From positions 186,001 through 250,000 of the forward strand of contig JAINUG010000382.1 in the NCBI GenBank assembly GCA_029706075.1: a DNA stretch of 64,000 nucleotides, read 5' to 3'. This document shows, one piece after another, positions 1 to 10,436 of the stretch; position 1 is the first letter of the stretch; each line of letters starts with the position of its first letter. The DNA comes from Aldrovandia affinis. Lineage: Eukaryota > Chordata > Actinopteri > Notacanthiformes > Halosauridae. Below the pieces are notes generated by a model, which saw nothing but the letters and a program-made list of their open reading frames with translations, was not told the origin of the DNA and did not search any database. Made by a program: the position numbers and the translations under genes.

Positions 1-1068
1 GCAGAAGAGATGTATGTCCCACACGAATATGATACAGGCTGCATATAGTTATCTGTATATACAGTACGTGCATTTAAGAGGAACAAAGAAATTACAAAGT
101 CAATTTGCTGATGCTGGATGTGTTATTATCTTCAATCCTAAATGTGCGTTCTCAAATTAAAGGAAATTAACTTGTGTGGCAGTTGTGCAAATAATATCAA
201 GCACTGCAAGAATCTCGTAATTTATATGCAAATCCCACTTAATCATTCTATTCCAACAAACCTCAGCAGGTTGCTCAGAGGAAGAGAAACCTACACCTAC
301 ATACTCTCTGCCACTAGGTCTCTCTTGTTCTTTCCCTGTGTAAGTCATATGGGTTTATGCAATTAGTGCACAAAGCTAGCACAATCGATCAAAACCCATG
401 ACAAATTTAAGGTGGTACTTGTTTCTTCTTGTACTTCATTACATAAAATATAAAAATGGCACCTTAAATGAGTTGTGCCTCCATTCCAATCATGGTGGGA
501 AAGGAAATGCCTTAGGCTATGCAAATGTGGGGCAGGGGGGTGGGATAGTGGTAGCAACATAGCAATTAGCAGAGCACAACACAACATAATCAGAGTCTGC
601 TAACAGATAACTGACAGCGTGCTGTTGATTACAGCACTGGATGTGCTGCTGGCTAGATCAAATACATAAACAAAAAACAAATACAGGTAGAGACACCACA
701 TGAAGGAAAAGTTTCGATTTCGGGTCATTCCAAGTTGAAAGCCTTAAAGCTAACTCACACAGACACACATACGCATACAGACAGACAGACACACACACAC
801 AATTTATGTAGGCATGCATGCACACATTACAAGCTAGATTTATTTCTCATGTATACAGAGTGCCTATTTTAATGCCTTCTCAGATGTATAGCTCATCACA
901 CCCTTCATGGCTGCATAATACATGTTGTATTACTCACTGTCAGGTGAAAAAAATAACGTCAGTGTGCCCACAGGCTGTTGTTCGTGAGCGAACTGGTGAG
1001 GATGCAGAATGCCGGTTAAAAGGAATGGTCCTCCAACCCGAGTGAGCAAGCAACCACTGTCCATAAAA
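1..1068. other. gabrg1 intron 8 (3' part), no exon seen
   Basis: No coding exon is recognisable. The gamma-1 final exon, expected to carry the cysteine-rich M3-M4 loop and TM4, was looked for on the minus strand and not found, so it should lie before base 1. The stretch is AT-rich with a short CA run near 790-800. It is assigned to the intron only because exon 8 of gabrg1 lies just to its right. Confidence 0.6.
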
Positions 1069-1250
1069 CTCCTCACCTCAGCACTGAAAAACCCCTGAAC
1101 CCCTTATCTGAGTGTTGGATAAACACCTTAACCCCTCACCTGAGCATTGGATAAACCCCTGAACCCCTCACCTGAGTGTTGGATGAACCCCTGAACCCCT
1201 CAACTGAGCACTGAAAAGCCCCTGAACCCCTCACCTGAGTGTTGCTAGCC
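1069..1250. repeat. 31-32 bp minisatellite overlapping the exon 8 splice donor
   Basis: About five and a half units of 31-32 bp lie head to tail. On the plus strand each unit begins near CCTCACCTGAG and ends near CCCCTGAACC. Units differ by a few substitutions. The rightmost partial unit runs into the end of gabrg1 exon 8 and contains its splice donor (minus strand CTCAG then GTGAGG). Three further units keep an AG-GTGAGG motif. Two have lost it, reading AG-TTGAGG and AG-ATAAGG. Confidence 0.85.
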
Positions 1251-1434
1251 TCTGGGTTCTTGGACTTCCTGTTGCTGGTGAAGTAGTGCAAGGTTCCATA
1301 CTCTATCAGGGCAGCGAAGGTGAAGATGAAGCAAACGGATACAAAGAGGTCCATGGCCGTCACGTAGGACACCTTGGGCAGGGACGTCCGAGATATGGTG
1401 CTGAGAGTCGTCATGGTAAGCACCGTGGTGATCC
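1235..1434 (-). CDS. gabrg1: GABA-A receptor gamma-1 subunit, exon 8 (TM2-TM3)
   Basis: This exon encodes the pore-lining TM2 ([19 protein letters not shown]), the TM2-TM3 linker and TM3 ([20 protein letters not shown]), then LHYFTSNRK at the start of the cytoplasmic loop. The TSNRK ending with [12 protein letters not shown] is closer to gamma-1 than to gamma-2 or gamma-3. The acceptor is TTTTGCAG before GG-ATC, which completes a Gly codon split after its first base in exon 7. The donor CTCAG/GTGAGG leaves phase 0. Length is 200 bp. The last residues (ASNTQ) lie inside the neighbouring minisatellite, so the C-terminal edge of this exon has been shaped by, or gave rise to, that repeat. Usage of this exact donor is inferred. 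Codons 307-373 of the assembled frame. Confidence 0.93.
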
Positions 1435-2350
1435 CTGCAAAATGAGAGCCCATCACTCTCCACCCAAGAATCCCACGCTGCAGAACGAGTACAAACTGTC
1501 AACGACATTCTGACTCCAATTAATATTATTTTTTCTTTCTGTTAACAGTTACTTGGATGGTATAATACGCAAATGAGAGACTATAGTCTCTTAGCTTACC
1601 CAAAGTTCTATGTGTGTGTTAAAACCACAATGTGTATCGTCTATAGTTAAGATCAATGAGAAATGCTGAGTTATGAATATGTTTATTTGCCGGAATTCCT
1701 ACAATTGTTACACAAACGTTGAAGTGGAATAATGTCAAACCGGCTATACGCAAATGATGCGCAGGAGGTCATATGAGTGAATCTCTTCCTAGCATACCAC
1801 GTTTCGCCCTATATCCCCACACATCAAAGGAAATCCTAAAACACCAAATAAGGACACAATCACAGAAAAGCGGAACTACTCCCTGCACTATTTCTGTATA
1901 CGTATCACACTACGTTCATTATTAGTTGCACAGATGGCTGCTGACATGTAGACATGCATGTCCCATGATTCACTTTTGAACAGTGTTCTGAGATGTTTAT
2001 TAAGCATTACTTTTACCACATCATCAATAACACCAACCAGTGACAGCAGCTTTCCAACACCAAACATGAGTATACTCTATATGGAAATGCTGAAGTTACA
2101 GTATACCGCATTAAATTCAGCAATCTGGTCAACAGTCCTGAGAACAGCCCCCTCCATGTCCTGTTTTGCCAGAGTCAGCAGGACTGCTTTTATGATTGTG
2201 GGGGCTGTAAGGCATTTGGGGAAATACCACTGTTTACACATTTCACCAGATGGCTCTCTGCTGGCATCATAAAAACAGTTCACGTTGTTTTGTGTTATTT
2301 TGGGGCATGGCACTGTGAACCACCCTACACTTGTGATATTGAAACTTTAC

Positions 2351-2503
2351 CCAGGGATGTCCTCGCTGGCACGGCGTCTTTGTTGATCCAGAAGGAGACC
2401 CAGGAGAGGACCACAATCATGCTGCAGGGAATGTAGGTCTGAATGGTGAAGTAACCCATCCTTCGGCTCAAGTCAAAAAATACTGACATGACCACATATT
2501 CTC
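2351..2503 (-). CDS. gabrg1: GABA-A receptor gamma-1 subunit, exon 7 (TM1)
   Basis: The 153-bp exon encodes the end of the extracellular domain and TM1: [18 protein letters not shown], then [19 protein letters not shown], then [13 protein letters not shown]. Gamma-type markers are [10 protein letters not shown] and [13 protein letters not shown]; alpha subunits read [13 protein letters not shown] at the same place. Acceptor TTTCCAG and donor GTAAAG flank it, with phase 1 at both ends. The length is what I expect for this exon across GABA-A receptor genes. Codons 256-307. Confidence 0.97.
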
Positions 2504-2551
2504 CTGGAAACAGAAAAGTCACAACTAATCCCACATTTAAATATTCTAAAT

Positions 2552-2620
2552 CAGTGGTTGCCAAGCTGTGGGTCAGGATCCACTGGTGGGTTGTGGGAGG
2601 GGTTGGGGCAGGTGCAAGAT
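2552..2620. mobile_element. hAT-like terminal fragment
   Basis: The stretch begins CAGTGGTTGCCAAGCTGTGG, resembling the CAGTGGTTCCCAA ends of hAT-superfamily elements. No partner inverted end or target duplication was identified in the intron, so it is at most a fragment. Confidence 0.3.
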
Positions 2621-3183
2621 ACACATGTTAAAAAAAACTACTGTGTATAATATATTTTACATTCACATTCACACCAGTCGAATTAGACACTGACCATGTT
2701 ACCTGCACAGCACTAGTTACAATGTACATACAGTTGTTTTGACGTGCATTCAAAAACATTTGAACAAAGCTGTATTTGAACATGCCAGCCTACATTTTAA
2801 AAAGGGGTGGGCCACAGAAATGTATTCGCTCATTAAGTGATGAGTGCATCTAAACTATCTAACACAACAGTTATATGCACTATCCTGGGGTTCCTGGGAG
2901 TTTGTAACAATGGGTGAGTGTGGTTTCATTAACACCAAGATGCGTAGATATATCATGTGCTTCTCAAAGACTGAAAGGCTCTCCATAGCTTAATACTAAG
3001 ATACCAATCAGGGAGTCCCTGATAGTACTACACCATTGTATTCATACATTTTGGGTTGATGTAGCCTCACTCTCCCATCAATACAAAAAGTGTTTTGTCC
3101 CCCACACATTAGCCACTGCGAGTGTGGCCACAGCTATTTTTTCCCAGCATAGCACTACAAAGAAATCAGAAAATCGCTCATAC

Positions 3184-3321
3184 CCGACTGTGTGCGGGCC
3201 ACGTCAGAGGAGTTACGCAACCCCATGAACACAAACTGGTACAGCCTCCAGTACCGTTGATCTGCCACCTCCACCGACCTCTTCTGCCAGCGGTAGAGAA
3301 TCTCGTTTTTAGGATAACCAT
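3184..3321 (-). CDS. gabrg1: GABA-A receptor gamma-1 subunit, exon 6
   Basis: The 138-bp exon encodes [20 protein letters not shown], then [20 protein letters not shown], and continues to TQSG. This is the end of the ligand-binding domain before TM1. The YPKNEI...SVEVAD..YWRLYQF pattern is closer to gamma-1 than gamma-2, which reads REEIVYQWKRSSVEVGD with RSWRLYQF. Acceptor CTCCTCTAG; the first two bases AT complete a Tyr codon begun by the T ending exon 5. Donor G/GTATGAG. Codons 210-256. Confidence 0.96.
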
Positions 3322-3840
3322 CTAGAGGAGCACAGTCAAAAGGAAGCCTTTTGAACCGCCTTCCATCTTGTGCCATGCAGGTCGCACTCGGTCCTCCGAA
3401 ATGTAGTGATGCCAGCACGTCAATGATGCATAAATGTCTTGGAGAGCAACAAAAAAGAGCATTGGGCATGCCAATCTAATGGGCAATACATCGTCATTCA
3501 GTCATTAACATGACCCCTGCCTCCGGTATAGCCTGCCAGGAGGTGAGATGATGGAGAACATGAAAAAGCTGGATGCTTATGCGCATACCAATGAAATATG
3601 ACACAAACGTAGCATGACTCACAGCAGTTATGACACTGGATTCATCTTTTGGGACGTTTATGGGGAATTTTTCTCCTTTCTCCCTTGACGAGTGTGTGGC
3701 AAATGACAAGCACGTATGGCTTGGACTCATTTACAAAAATAGATGAAGTCTGGGATTTCTGATCGTCGGTTGGAGGGAGGGCGGAGGTGATGGGCGTCAT
3801 GATGTGAAAGCGTGACCACAAGCAATGGAGTAACACCTAC

Positions 3841-3923
3841 AGCTTGAGAATTCCAGGGGACAGGAATGTTCATCCATAGGAAAGTTATGCAGCTTAAGGA
3901 AGCATTCTGCATTAATGGTCAAC
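3841..3923 (-). CDS. gabrg1: GABA-A receptor gamma-1 subunit, exon 5 (Cys-loop)
   Basis: This short exon is exactly 83 bp. It encodes [20 protein letters not shown] followed by PLEFSS. The two cysteines are separated by 13 residues and form the signature Cys-loop of this receptor superfamily, with the conserved [14 protein letters not shown] core. Acceptor CGTCAG; the first base completes the Arg codon split at the end of exon 4. Donor T/GTAGGTG leaves phase 1. Codons 182-210. Confidence 0.97.
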
Positions 3924-4169
3924 CTGACGGAGAGAGAATGACGAAAGACTTTTAGGCATCCTCAGTGCCAGAGTGAGATATATACTTCAAAGGCAAACAT
4001 GGGGAAGAAAAAAACATCTTAATAGAAAAAATTGAATACCCCCATAGTTAAGCTTAAGTACATTTAAAGAACGGTTAAAGCACATTAATATTACTATATT
4101 TTGCATCACAAGATTATTGAGCTCACAAACGTAGGCAACAGATACAGTGGGTATAAACAGTATTAGAGT

Positions 4170-5000
4170 ATTGGCATTTTTCACGTTTTATTTTATTACT
4201 TCATAAAATCAAAATGGATTTAATTGGGACTTCTTGCCACTAATCAGCACAAAATACTCTATCATGTAAAAAAATACCTTTTTCGTAATTAATTACAAAT
4301 AAAAAACAGACAATAATTGATTCAATAAGCATTCACCCCCTCTACTTGGTAGAAGCACCTTTAGCTGCAATTACAGCTGTGAGCCTATTTGGGTAAATCT
4401 CTACCAGCTTTGCAAATCTGGACACTGAAATTTTCACTAATTCTTTACAAAATTACTTGAGCTCCATCAGGTTGGATGGGGACCGTTAGTAAATAGCAAA
4501 TCTTTTCAAATCTTTCCACAGATTCTCAATGGCAGTGAGGTCTGGGCTTTGACTGGCCACTTCAGGACATTTAATTTGTTGTTTTTAAACCACTCCAATG
4601 TGTCTTTTGCTGTATGCTTTGGGTCATTGTCATGCATTGTCTTGAAGCAGAGAGGCCAAAAAGTTCCATCTTGGTCTCATCAAACCATAGAATATTCCTC
4701 CACTTGGTTTGACAGTCTCCCACATGCCTTCTGGCAAACTCTTGGTGAGATTTCATGTGAGTTTTCTTCAACAATGTTTTTTTCCCCCCACCCTACCATA
4801 AAGCACAGACTCGTGAAGCGTCCGGGTTACTGTTATCTCCCATGGACAGTTTGTCCCATCTCTGCCATGGAAGACTGTAATTCTGTCAGAGTTGCCATAG
4901 GCCTCTTAGTGGCCTCCCTAACAAGTTGCCCTTCTCGCACGGATGCTCAGTTTTGGAGGTCAGCCTGTTCTTATGATGGAATTAACAGTGCTCTGGGGAT
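4170..5000 (-). mobile_element. Decayed Tc1/mariner-like element
   Basis: The minus-strand reading at 4571-4774 contains WRNILWFDETKMELFG, matching the region around the second catalytic Asp of Tc1-type transposases, which typically reads W.V.WSDE. The surrounding sequence (a plus-strand stretch starting near CACCCCCTCTACTTGG at about 4334, and others) resembles a common teleost Tc1-related dispersed repeat. Frame breaks throughout make it a non-functional relic. It sits in gabrg1 intron 4. Ends are approximate. Confidence 0.7.
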
Positions 5001-5120
5001 ATTCAATATCTCTGAAATCATATTATATCCTTCCCCTTATTGATCCTTCCTACTTATTGCAAACTACCTTATATTTGTACACATTATAGTCACCCAATCA
5101 CTGTCTACAGCAGTCCCTAC

Positions 5121-5341
5121 CTCAGTGTGTACATCACCCGCCCATTGCTCCACAGCCTCAGTAGCCGGTTGGGGGTGGTGATCCAATGGGCATCGGACTT
5201 CCTGGAGTTACGGAAGAATGTGTCTGGAATCCAGATCTTCCCCACCATGTTGCTGTTGAGCATCAAAACCTTCATGGAGCTGTTGAACTTCAACCTGCTG
5301 TCGTACCACGTCTGGGCAAAGAATATGTCGATGGTGTACTC
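5121..5341 (-). CDS. gabrg1: GABA-A receptor gamma-1 subunit, exon 4
   Basis: The 221-bp exon encodes [20 protein letters not shown], the [20 protein letters not shown] strand, then [19 protein letters not shown] and [15 protein letters not shown]. This is the core of the extracellular beta-sandwich, including the gamma side of the benzodiazepine pocket (FFAQT). Acceptor GGTTGCAG, donor CTGAG/GTAGGG. It starts in phase 0 and ends in phase 2. Several stretches are near identical to mammalian gamma-1 as I remember it. Codons 109-182. Confidence 0.97.
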
Positions 5342-6605
5342 CTGCAACCAGATAAGTACACCCTGAATCATCTGATTTGTATAACAATAATGCTAAGAGT
5401 AATAGCATACAATACTAATACTGAATATAATCATCATTGACATGCCATGCCAATGACATGCCATGAAAGGGGTCAAGTGCACAGTGCAGGGGAATCCTAT
5501 TTTCATTTAATTTATTATTATCCTTCCTCTACTTCTGATGTGATCGCTCAACACTGCCAAATTCCAAGTTCATCAGTAGGGGACTCATAAGACACTTGTC
5601 AAATTTGATGTGGGGATGGAGTGGCTAACACCCTATCCATGTGCTAAGTTTGAATACAAAACATTCTTCTCAAAAAACACTGCACTTACAACTTGAAATT
5701 TGGCATGCACGATCCGAGTAATTATGTAAATGACCACAGCTGCAAAATATGCATTTAAATATGTACCTAAAAAGTACATCTTTTCGTACGTGTGTTCCGA
5801 ACAACGGACAGTGCAAAGAAAATCTGGACTGTCAGCTTGACTGAAGCTTCAGTCAATGAATAAGCTCATAAGAAGCAACATTTTCTATAGAGTTGTGTAA
5901 TGTAGGAGCCCCTAGGGTTCCGTGTTTTTTTTCCTGAGACATCAAGCATGTTTGAGCATGGAATGTTTAAGTACCCACTTATTGACTTCCTGCACTTCAC
6001 TTTCCCGTCTCTGGTACAGGCAACGCTGTCATTTGAGAGCTGACGATATCTTCTGAAGCACGTACGACACAGAGAAGAGACCCCTTTCTTCTTCTTCTTG
6101 TTACTATTATAATTTTTCTTGGCAGATGCCCTTATCCATGGGCAATGACTCACCTAATTCTTGACATTTTTGATTTTATCCAATTTGCATCGATAACACT
6201 CAATTCATCTGGGGTTGACAGGTGCTGATGAGAAAGGGAGCTGTCCTAATGGGACTACCCTACATGCAGTCATGCCTCTAAATATGCACAACATTACACA
6301 AGAGGTAGTGTTGTACGGACTGCCGTACTCTGACTACTGGCATGCCCTAGGTACAGTGGAATGAGAATGAAAATGAATGAATCACTATAATAATTGTGAC
6401 AGGATATTTGTGTTTTTATTTTCTAATCATGCACTTTTCCCGTTTACCCCCATGCTTCGAGACCATCTGGAGCATTAATATCCTGCCCCACTGTCATTGA
6501 TCCATAAGGGGTTAGAGCTTATATATAATACCAACATGGAGCAAGTGCTCTCAAGTGCTCTCAGGGCAGACCTGATTGTAAACAAGAGAGAGCCCATGCA
6601 CTCAC

Positions 6606-6673
6606 CATGTGGATGGGGTCGACCGGTCCAATACTGTTCACATACACTGCAGCCTCAATGACTGTTGGCCTAA
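6606..6673 (-). CDS. gabrg1: GABA-A receptor gamma-1 subunit, exon 3
   Basis: The 68-bp exon reads RPTVIEAAVYVNSIGPVDP then IHM. Acceptor TCTTTCAG, donor CATG/GTGAGTG. Its first two bases, TT, join the single G ending exon 2 to make Val, giving DIGVRPTVIE as in mammalian gamma-1. The residues after VIE are Ala-Ala where family members normally carry Thr-Asp (see findings). Codons 86-108. Confidence 0.95.
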
Positions 6674-7227
6674 CTGAAAGAGATTTGCCACTCGGATGAG
6701 AAATCAGCTGAAACAATGGATCACACAGCTTGCATTTCATTTCAAACTACAGGTGCATATGGAATGAGCTCTTAAATCCTCTTGAATGGTTCTGCTCCAT
6801 CAACACCACAAATATGGAGAGCTCTGGTTCCAAGACTTTGCTGACCAGCTATAAATTTGTTTAATATATTTGCCCATGTCTTGTGCTGAATGTAAGAAGC
6901 TAATGAACTTAAGGTTCCACACTTATAGCACAACACCTCGATCAATATCCATCTGGCTCTGTTTCAGCAATTGGGTGATCAATCGCTTAAAACCATTTGG
7001 CCCTGACAACTGTACTAAGAGCAAGTTAATGTCGCCAGTGGCAGCAAAAGCAAAATAGCCTGTAGCAGGTACATACTCTTTGAGTATATATTTTGAGACT
7101 TGTTTCCGCCTTTAAATAAATGCACAGCTCTGCTCAAGCACACTTAAATCCAAGCCCATGCACGAACAGACGGAAACACAAAAAGGGAAACACAAACACA
7201 ATGTTGGACATACACAAAAACACTTGC

Positions 7228-7388
7228 CTCCAATGTCAGGGCGAAGTTTATTGTCGTAGCCCTGCAGTAATTTGTTTAGGATCAAGGTGATGTCACTCTC
7301 GTAGACCTTGGGTGATAAAACCCAAGTTTTGTTTATGGCAACATCCTCGTAGTCCTCATCTTCTAGCTTGTCGGGGCCAAATGCCAAA
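7228..7388 (-). CDS. gabrg1: GABA-A receptor gamma-1 subunit, exon 2 (mature N-terminus)
   Basis: The 161-bp exon encodes the start of the mature extracellular domain: [20 protein letters not shown], then [20 protein letters not shown] and [13 protein letters not shown]. The NKTWVL sequon and [11 protein letters not shown] are gamma-subunit hallmarks. Acceptor CTCTAAAG; the first base T completes a Cys codon split with exon 1. The donor appears to be GC rather than GT (GGAG/GCAAGT). No GT nearby keeps the phase needed for exon 3. Codons 32-86. Confidence 0.95.
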
Positions 7389-8751
7389 CTTTAGAGGGGA
7401 GAAAAAAAGAAGGAAATGCATCAAGGTCAAGAAACGGTGGCAAATACAATTCATGAGGTATGGACCACACCAAGGCAGAGAAAGCAAAACAATGCAACAC
7501 AACTGTTAATAAAACAACATGGAATTGGTTTTGAAGATAGTAGACTATCTGCATTGCGAACTGGCAGACTCTGCATTGCGCTTGACCTTATGTAGTTTGT
7601 AAATCCCCAAACATGAGGAAAAAGTATATATAAGATAAGAGGAGATGGGGAGGAGTAGAAGGAGGAGGTCTGTGATTCCATCATATGTTTACTTTATTGA
7701 CCGTTACTGATTATTTCCATTATTAGTGATGAGTTATTCTATTAGTGACCAGGAGGAGCGGAGGTGTGGTCCTTCCTCCTGAAAGTAAGTGATTAAACTT
7801 CATGAAAAGCCTATGCGTTTTCACAAACATAACTTTCAGTCCTCCGGATATTTCTAGCAGATCTTGGTAAAATAATTATTTTAAATATTTTAACTTTAGG
7901 CACAAGCACAATTCCTGAAGATAACTGCAATAAACTTACATTTTCACCAATATTCAGAACAAAGTTATTCTTTCATGTGATTATATGTTTTGGTTAGTAA
8001 CAAGTTTTCATTGAAGATTCTCTTCCAGTTTTCTTCTAATTTCACCAAGCATCTAAATTTTTAAGGAATGTCAAGGATATTTTACTATACGTTATAAAGA
8101 TAACATACACGTTTCATATCCAAATCACAAATATGGACTATGCCCAGTAAACATCATCAACTAGCCTTATATGGTGGCTAATTATAATTGATCTTTTATT
8201 AGTCATTTTGTCTCAGTCATTTTGTTTAGATGGCTCATGCTAAAGGACATAGCTGGCTGTATATCTCACCAAATACTACATTTGTAGTCATCCGAATTAT
8301 TGATGTACAGTACTTAGTGTGTACATCTAAGTGTGTACAGCATATCCAGGTTAGTGTGGCAGTGCATGAATGTACTCTGCATGCACATAATCATGTACGT
8401 GGCATGATCAGATTATTCGCCCACTCCTGTCCTTTTCCTTGCTGGTGGTTAGCCACAAGGGAGAACGCTGACGCACCTCCTCACTGACACGAGGGCGATG
8501 GGTTAACGGCCACATGAGAAGCTGGAGCGACTGCAGAGACCCCTGTATGACTCACAGTGCAGTGACAGGCCGGCTCTTTAGAAGGCGCGTGCAAAGGTCA
8601 CAGCATTCCTTGAGAGGAATCGGTCTCGCCTCGTGCTTTGAAGCAGACGTCTCTGGGTGTGATTCCGAGCCATGCGGGGGACAAGTCAGCCAATCCCCGG
8701 GGGAATGAGTCAGTCCCTTTGGGCTAAAACTGAACTCAATGCCCTTACATA

Positions 8752-9765
8752 CAGTAGACTCATAAGACACAGTTTTTATTCACACCCTTGATAAAAATGA
8801 ACAAAAGAGATCGTAGAAAATAAACAATACAAGTAATGAGGTATATTTTATGCAAATAAATTGTTCAGAAAAACATATTTTGTTTTATTAATAATATGTT
8901 TTTTTTCCATAAAACATCTGGATCCCAATTATTCAGATTCTTTTAAATGTAATCCAACAAAAACAAATCTTCATGAATATATAACTTATTTGAAGTTCAT
9001 TTGAAGGTTATGGAACTATACAGTGGCCTACAATGGTTTCCTGTTTCCCTAGGGTATAAAAAGGAGGGAACACACATTTGAAATACTATGGTCAGCCATC
9101 ATCATGATGAAAGTCAAATAACTCTTTGAGAGCATCGGACAAAAGGTTATTGACCTCTACAGATCAGGAGATTGCTACAAAGTTAAAGATACCACTTCCC
9201 ACTGTTGTGTCAATTATTAGGAAGTTCAATTATTGGGGTTACAAGGGGTCTAAGGCTACCATTCGATGACACCTACATGACAATGGCCTTTATGGCACAG
9301 TTGCAAGAATGAAGATTTTAAGACAATTTACCAAAAAAGGCATCTTGAATTCGCCAAACTACATCTGAACTACAATTTTAACCATGTCTTGTGGTCAGAT
9401 GAAACAAAAATTGAACTTTTTGGACATGCACATCAGCGTTATGTTTGGTGTCGAAAGAATGCAAGTAATGTTGAAAAGCACCTCATGCCTACGGTAAAAC
9501 ATGGTGGTGGATCTTTAATGCTTTGGGGTTGTTTTGCATCCACAGGCCCTGGGGCCCTTATTAAAATAGATGGAACCATGAACTCCAGCATGTACCAAGA
9601 CATTTTGTCCAAAAACCTTCTTCCCTCTGCCATGAAGCTACACCTTGGCTGCAGATGGACCTTATAACAAGACAATGATCCCAAACATACGTCTAAAGAA
9701 ATGGTTGAGAGAGCACAAGATCAATGTCCCGACGTGGCCATCTCAGTCTCCAGACCTGAATCCAG
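8752..9765 (+). mobile_element. Tc1 family copy A, truncated
   Basis: The left end starts after a TA with CAGTAGACTCATAAGACACA and matches the ends of the copies at 13.8-14.9 kb and 52.6-53.7 kb. Coding remnants at 9389-9667 read WSDETKIELFG and [12 protein letters not shown], which are Tc1 DDE transposase motifs. A later part reads as [10 protein letters not shown]. There are internal deletions and frameshifts. The body stops at about 9765, where CCAGACCTGAATCCA is followed by GGTCTGG, a short palindromic junction. The right inverted repeat is missing. It cannot encode an active transposase. Confidence 0.9.
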
Positions 9766-10101
9766 GTCTGGATGTGTGAATATTTGTGGTTCTTGATTTT
9801 CCTTGAATAAGAAAATCCCTTTTTATTATTATTATTATTATTATACTGTACAGCACTTATATGGATCCACAGCACTATAATAATATAGATCTACTGCTAT
9901 GCTCTCATCTAGATCCACTGTGCTGTACGGTGCAGCCTAATGACTTACGTAAAAAGTAGGTGGCAGCTTTGATTCCTGAGTTTTATTGTGAGCTGTGCAG
10001 TGAAGGTTACCCTGGATTTATGGTTCCAGAAAGTCCAATAAGCAATGGAATATAATTTTATGTGATGTAATGTCATTCCAACAAATTCTTAAATTCGTTT
10101 T

Positions 10102-10217
10102 TAATGTTTTTGTAATGTTTTTTGTAATGTTTTTTGTAATGTTTTTTGTAATGTTTTTTGTAATGTTTTTTGTAATGTTTTTTGTAATGTTTTGTAATGT
10201 TTTTTGTAATTTTTGCA
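10102..10217. repeat. 12-bp tandem repeat (GTAATGTTTTTT)n
   Basis: Eight to nine head-to-tail copies of GTAATGTTTTTT are present, with one 10-bp unit near 10184-10193. Because the unit is 12 bp, both strands stay open and give artefactual proteins of repeated MFFV on plus and NITK on minus. No coding role is inferred. Confidence 0.95.
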
Positions 10218-10436
10218 TTTCTGGTACGAACAGGCACCAGAAATGGAGTGCATGGTTATCTGAGGAACCCTTCACCTGTGTGGGGCATTCTAACCTTCAT
10301 CAGATACTCCATCACAGGGAACCCACTACCACTCTCTCCATGTGCCAGATGGACTTATCCAGCTCTCCACAGAGCCAGACATGAACTCAGATTTGATGGG
10401 TGACACCAAAACAAGTTCAATGAGCTCTGGGACAAG

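Noticed and set aside
1245-1513. Open frames on both strands over gabrg1 exon 8
   Set aside because: Shadows of the real exon in other frames; only the frame giving TM2 and TM3 is meaningful.
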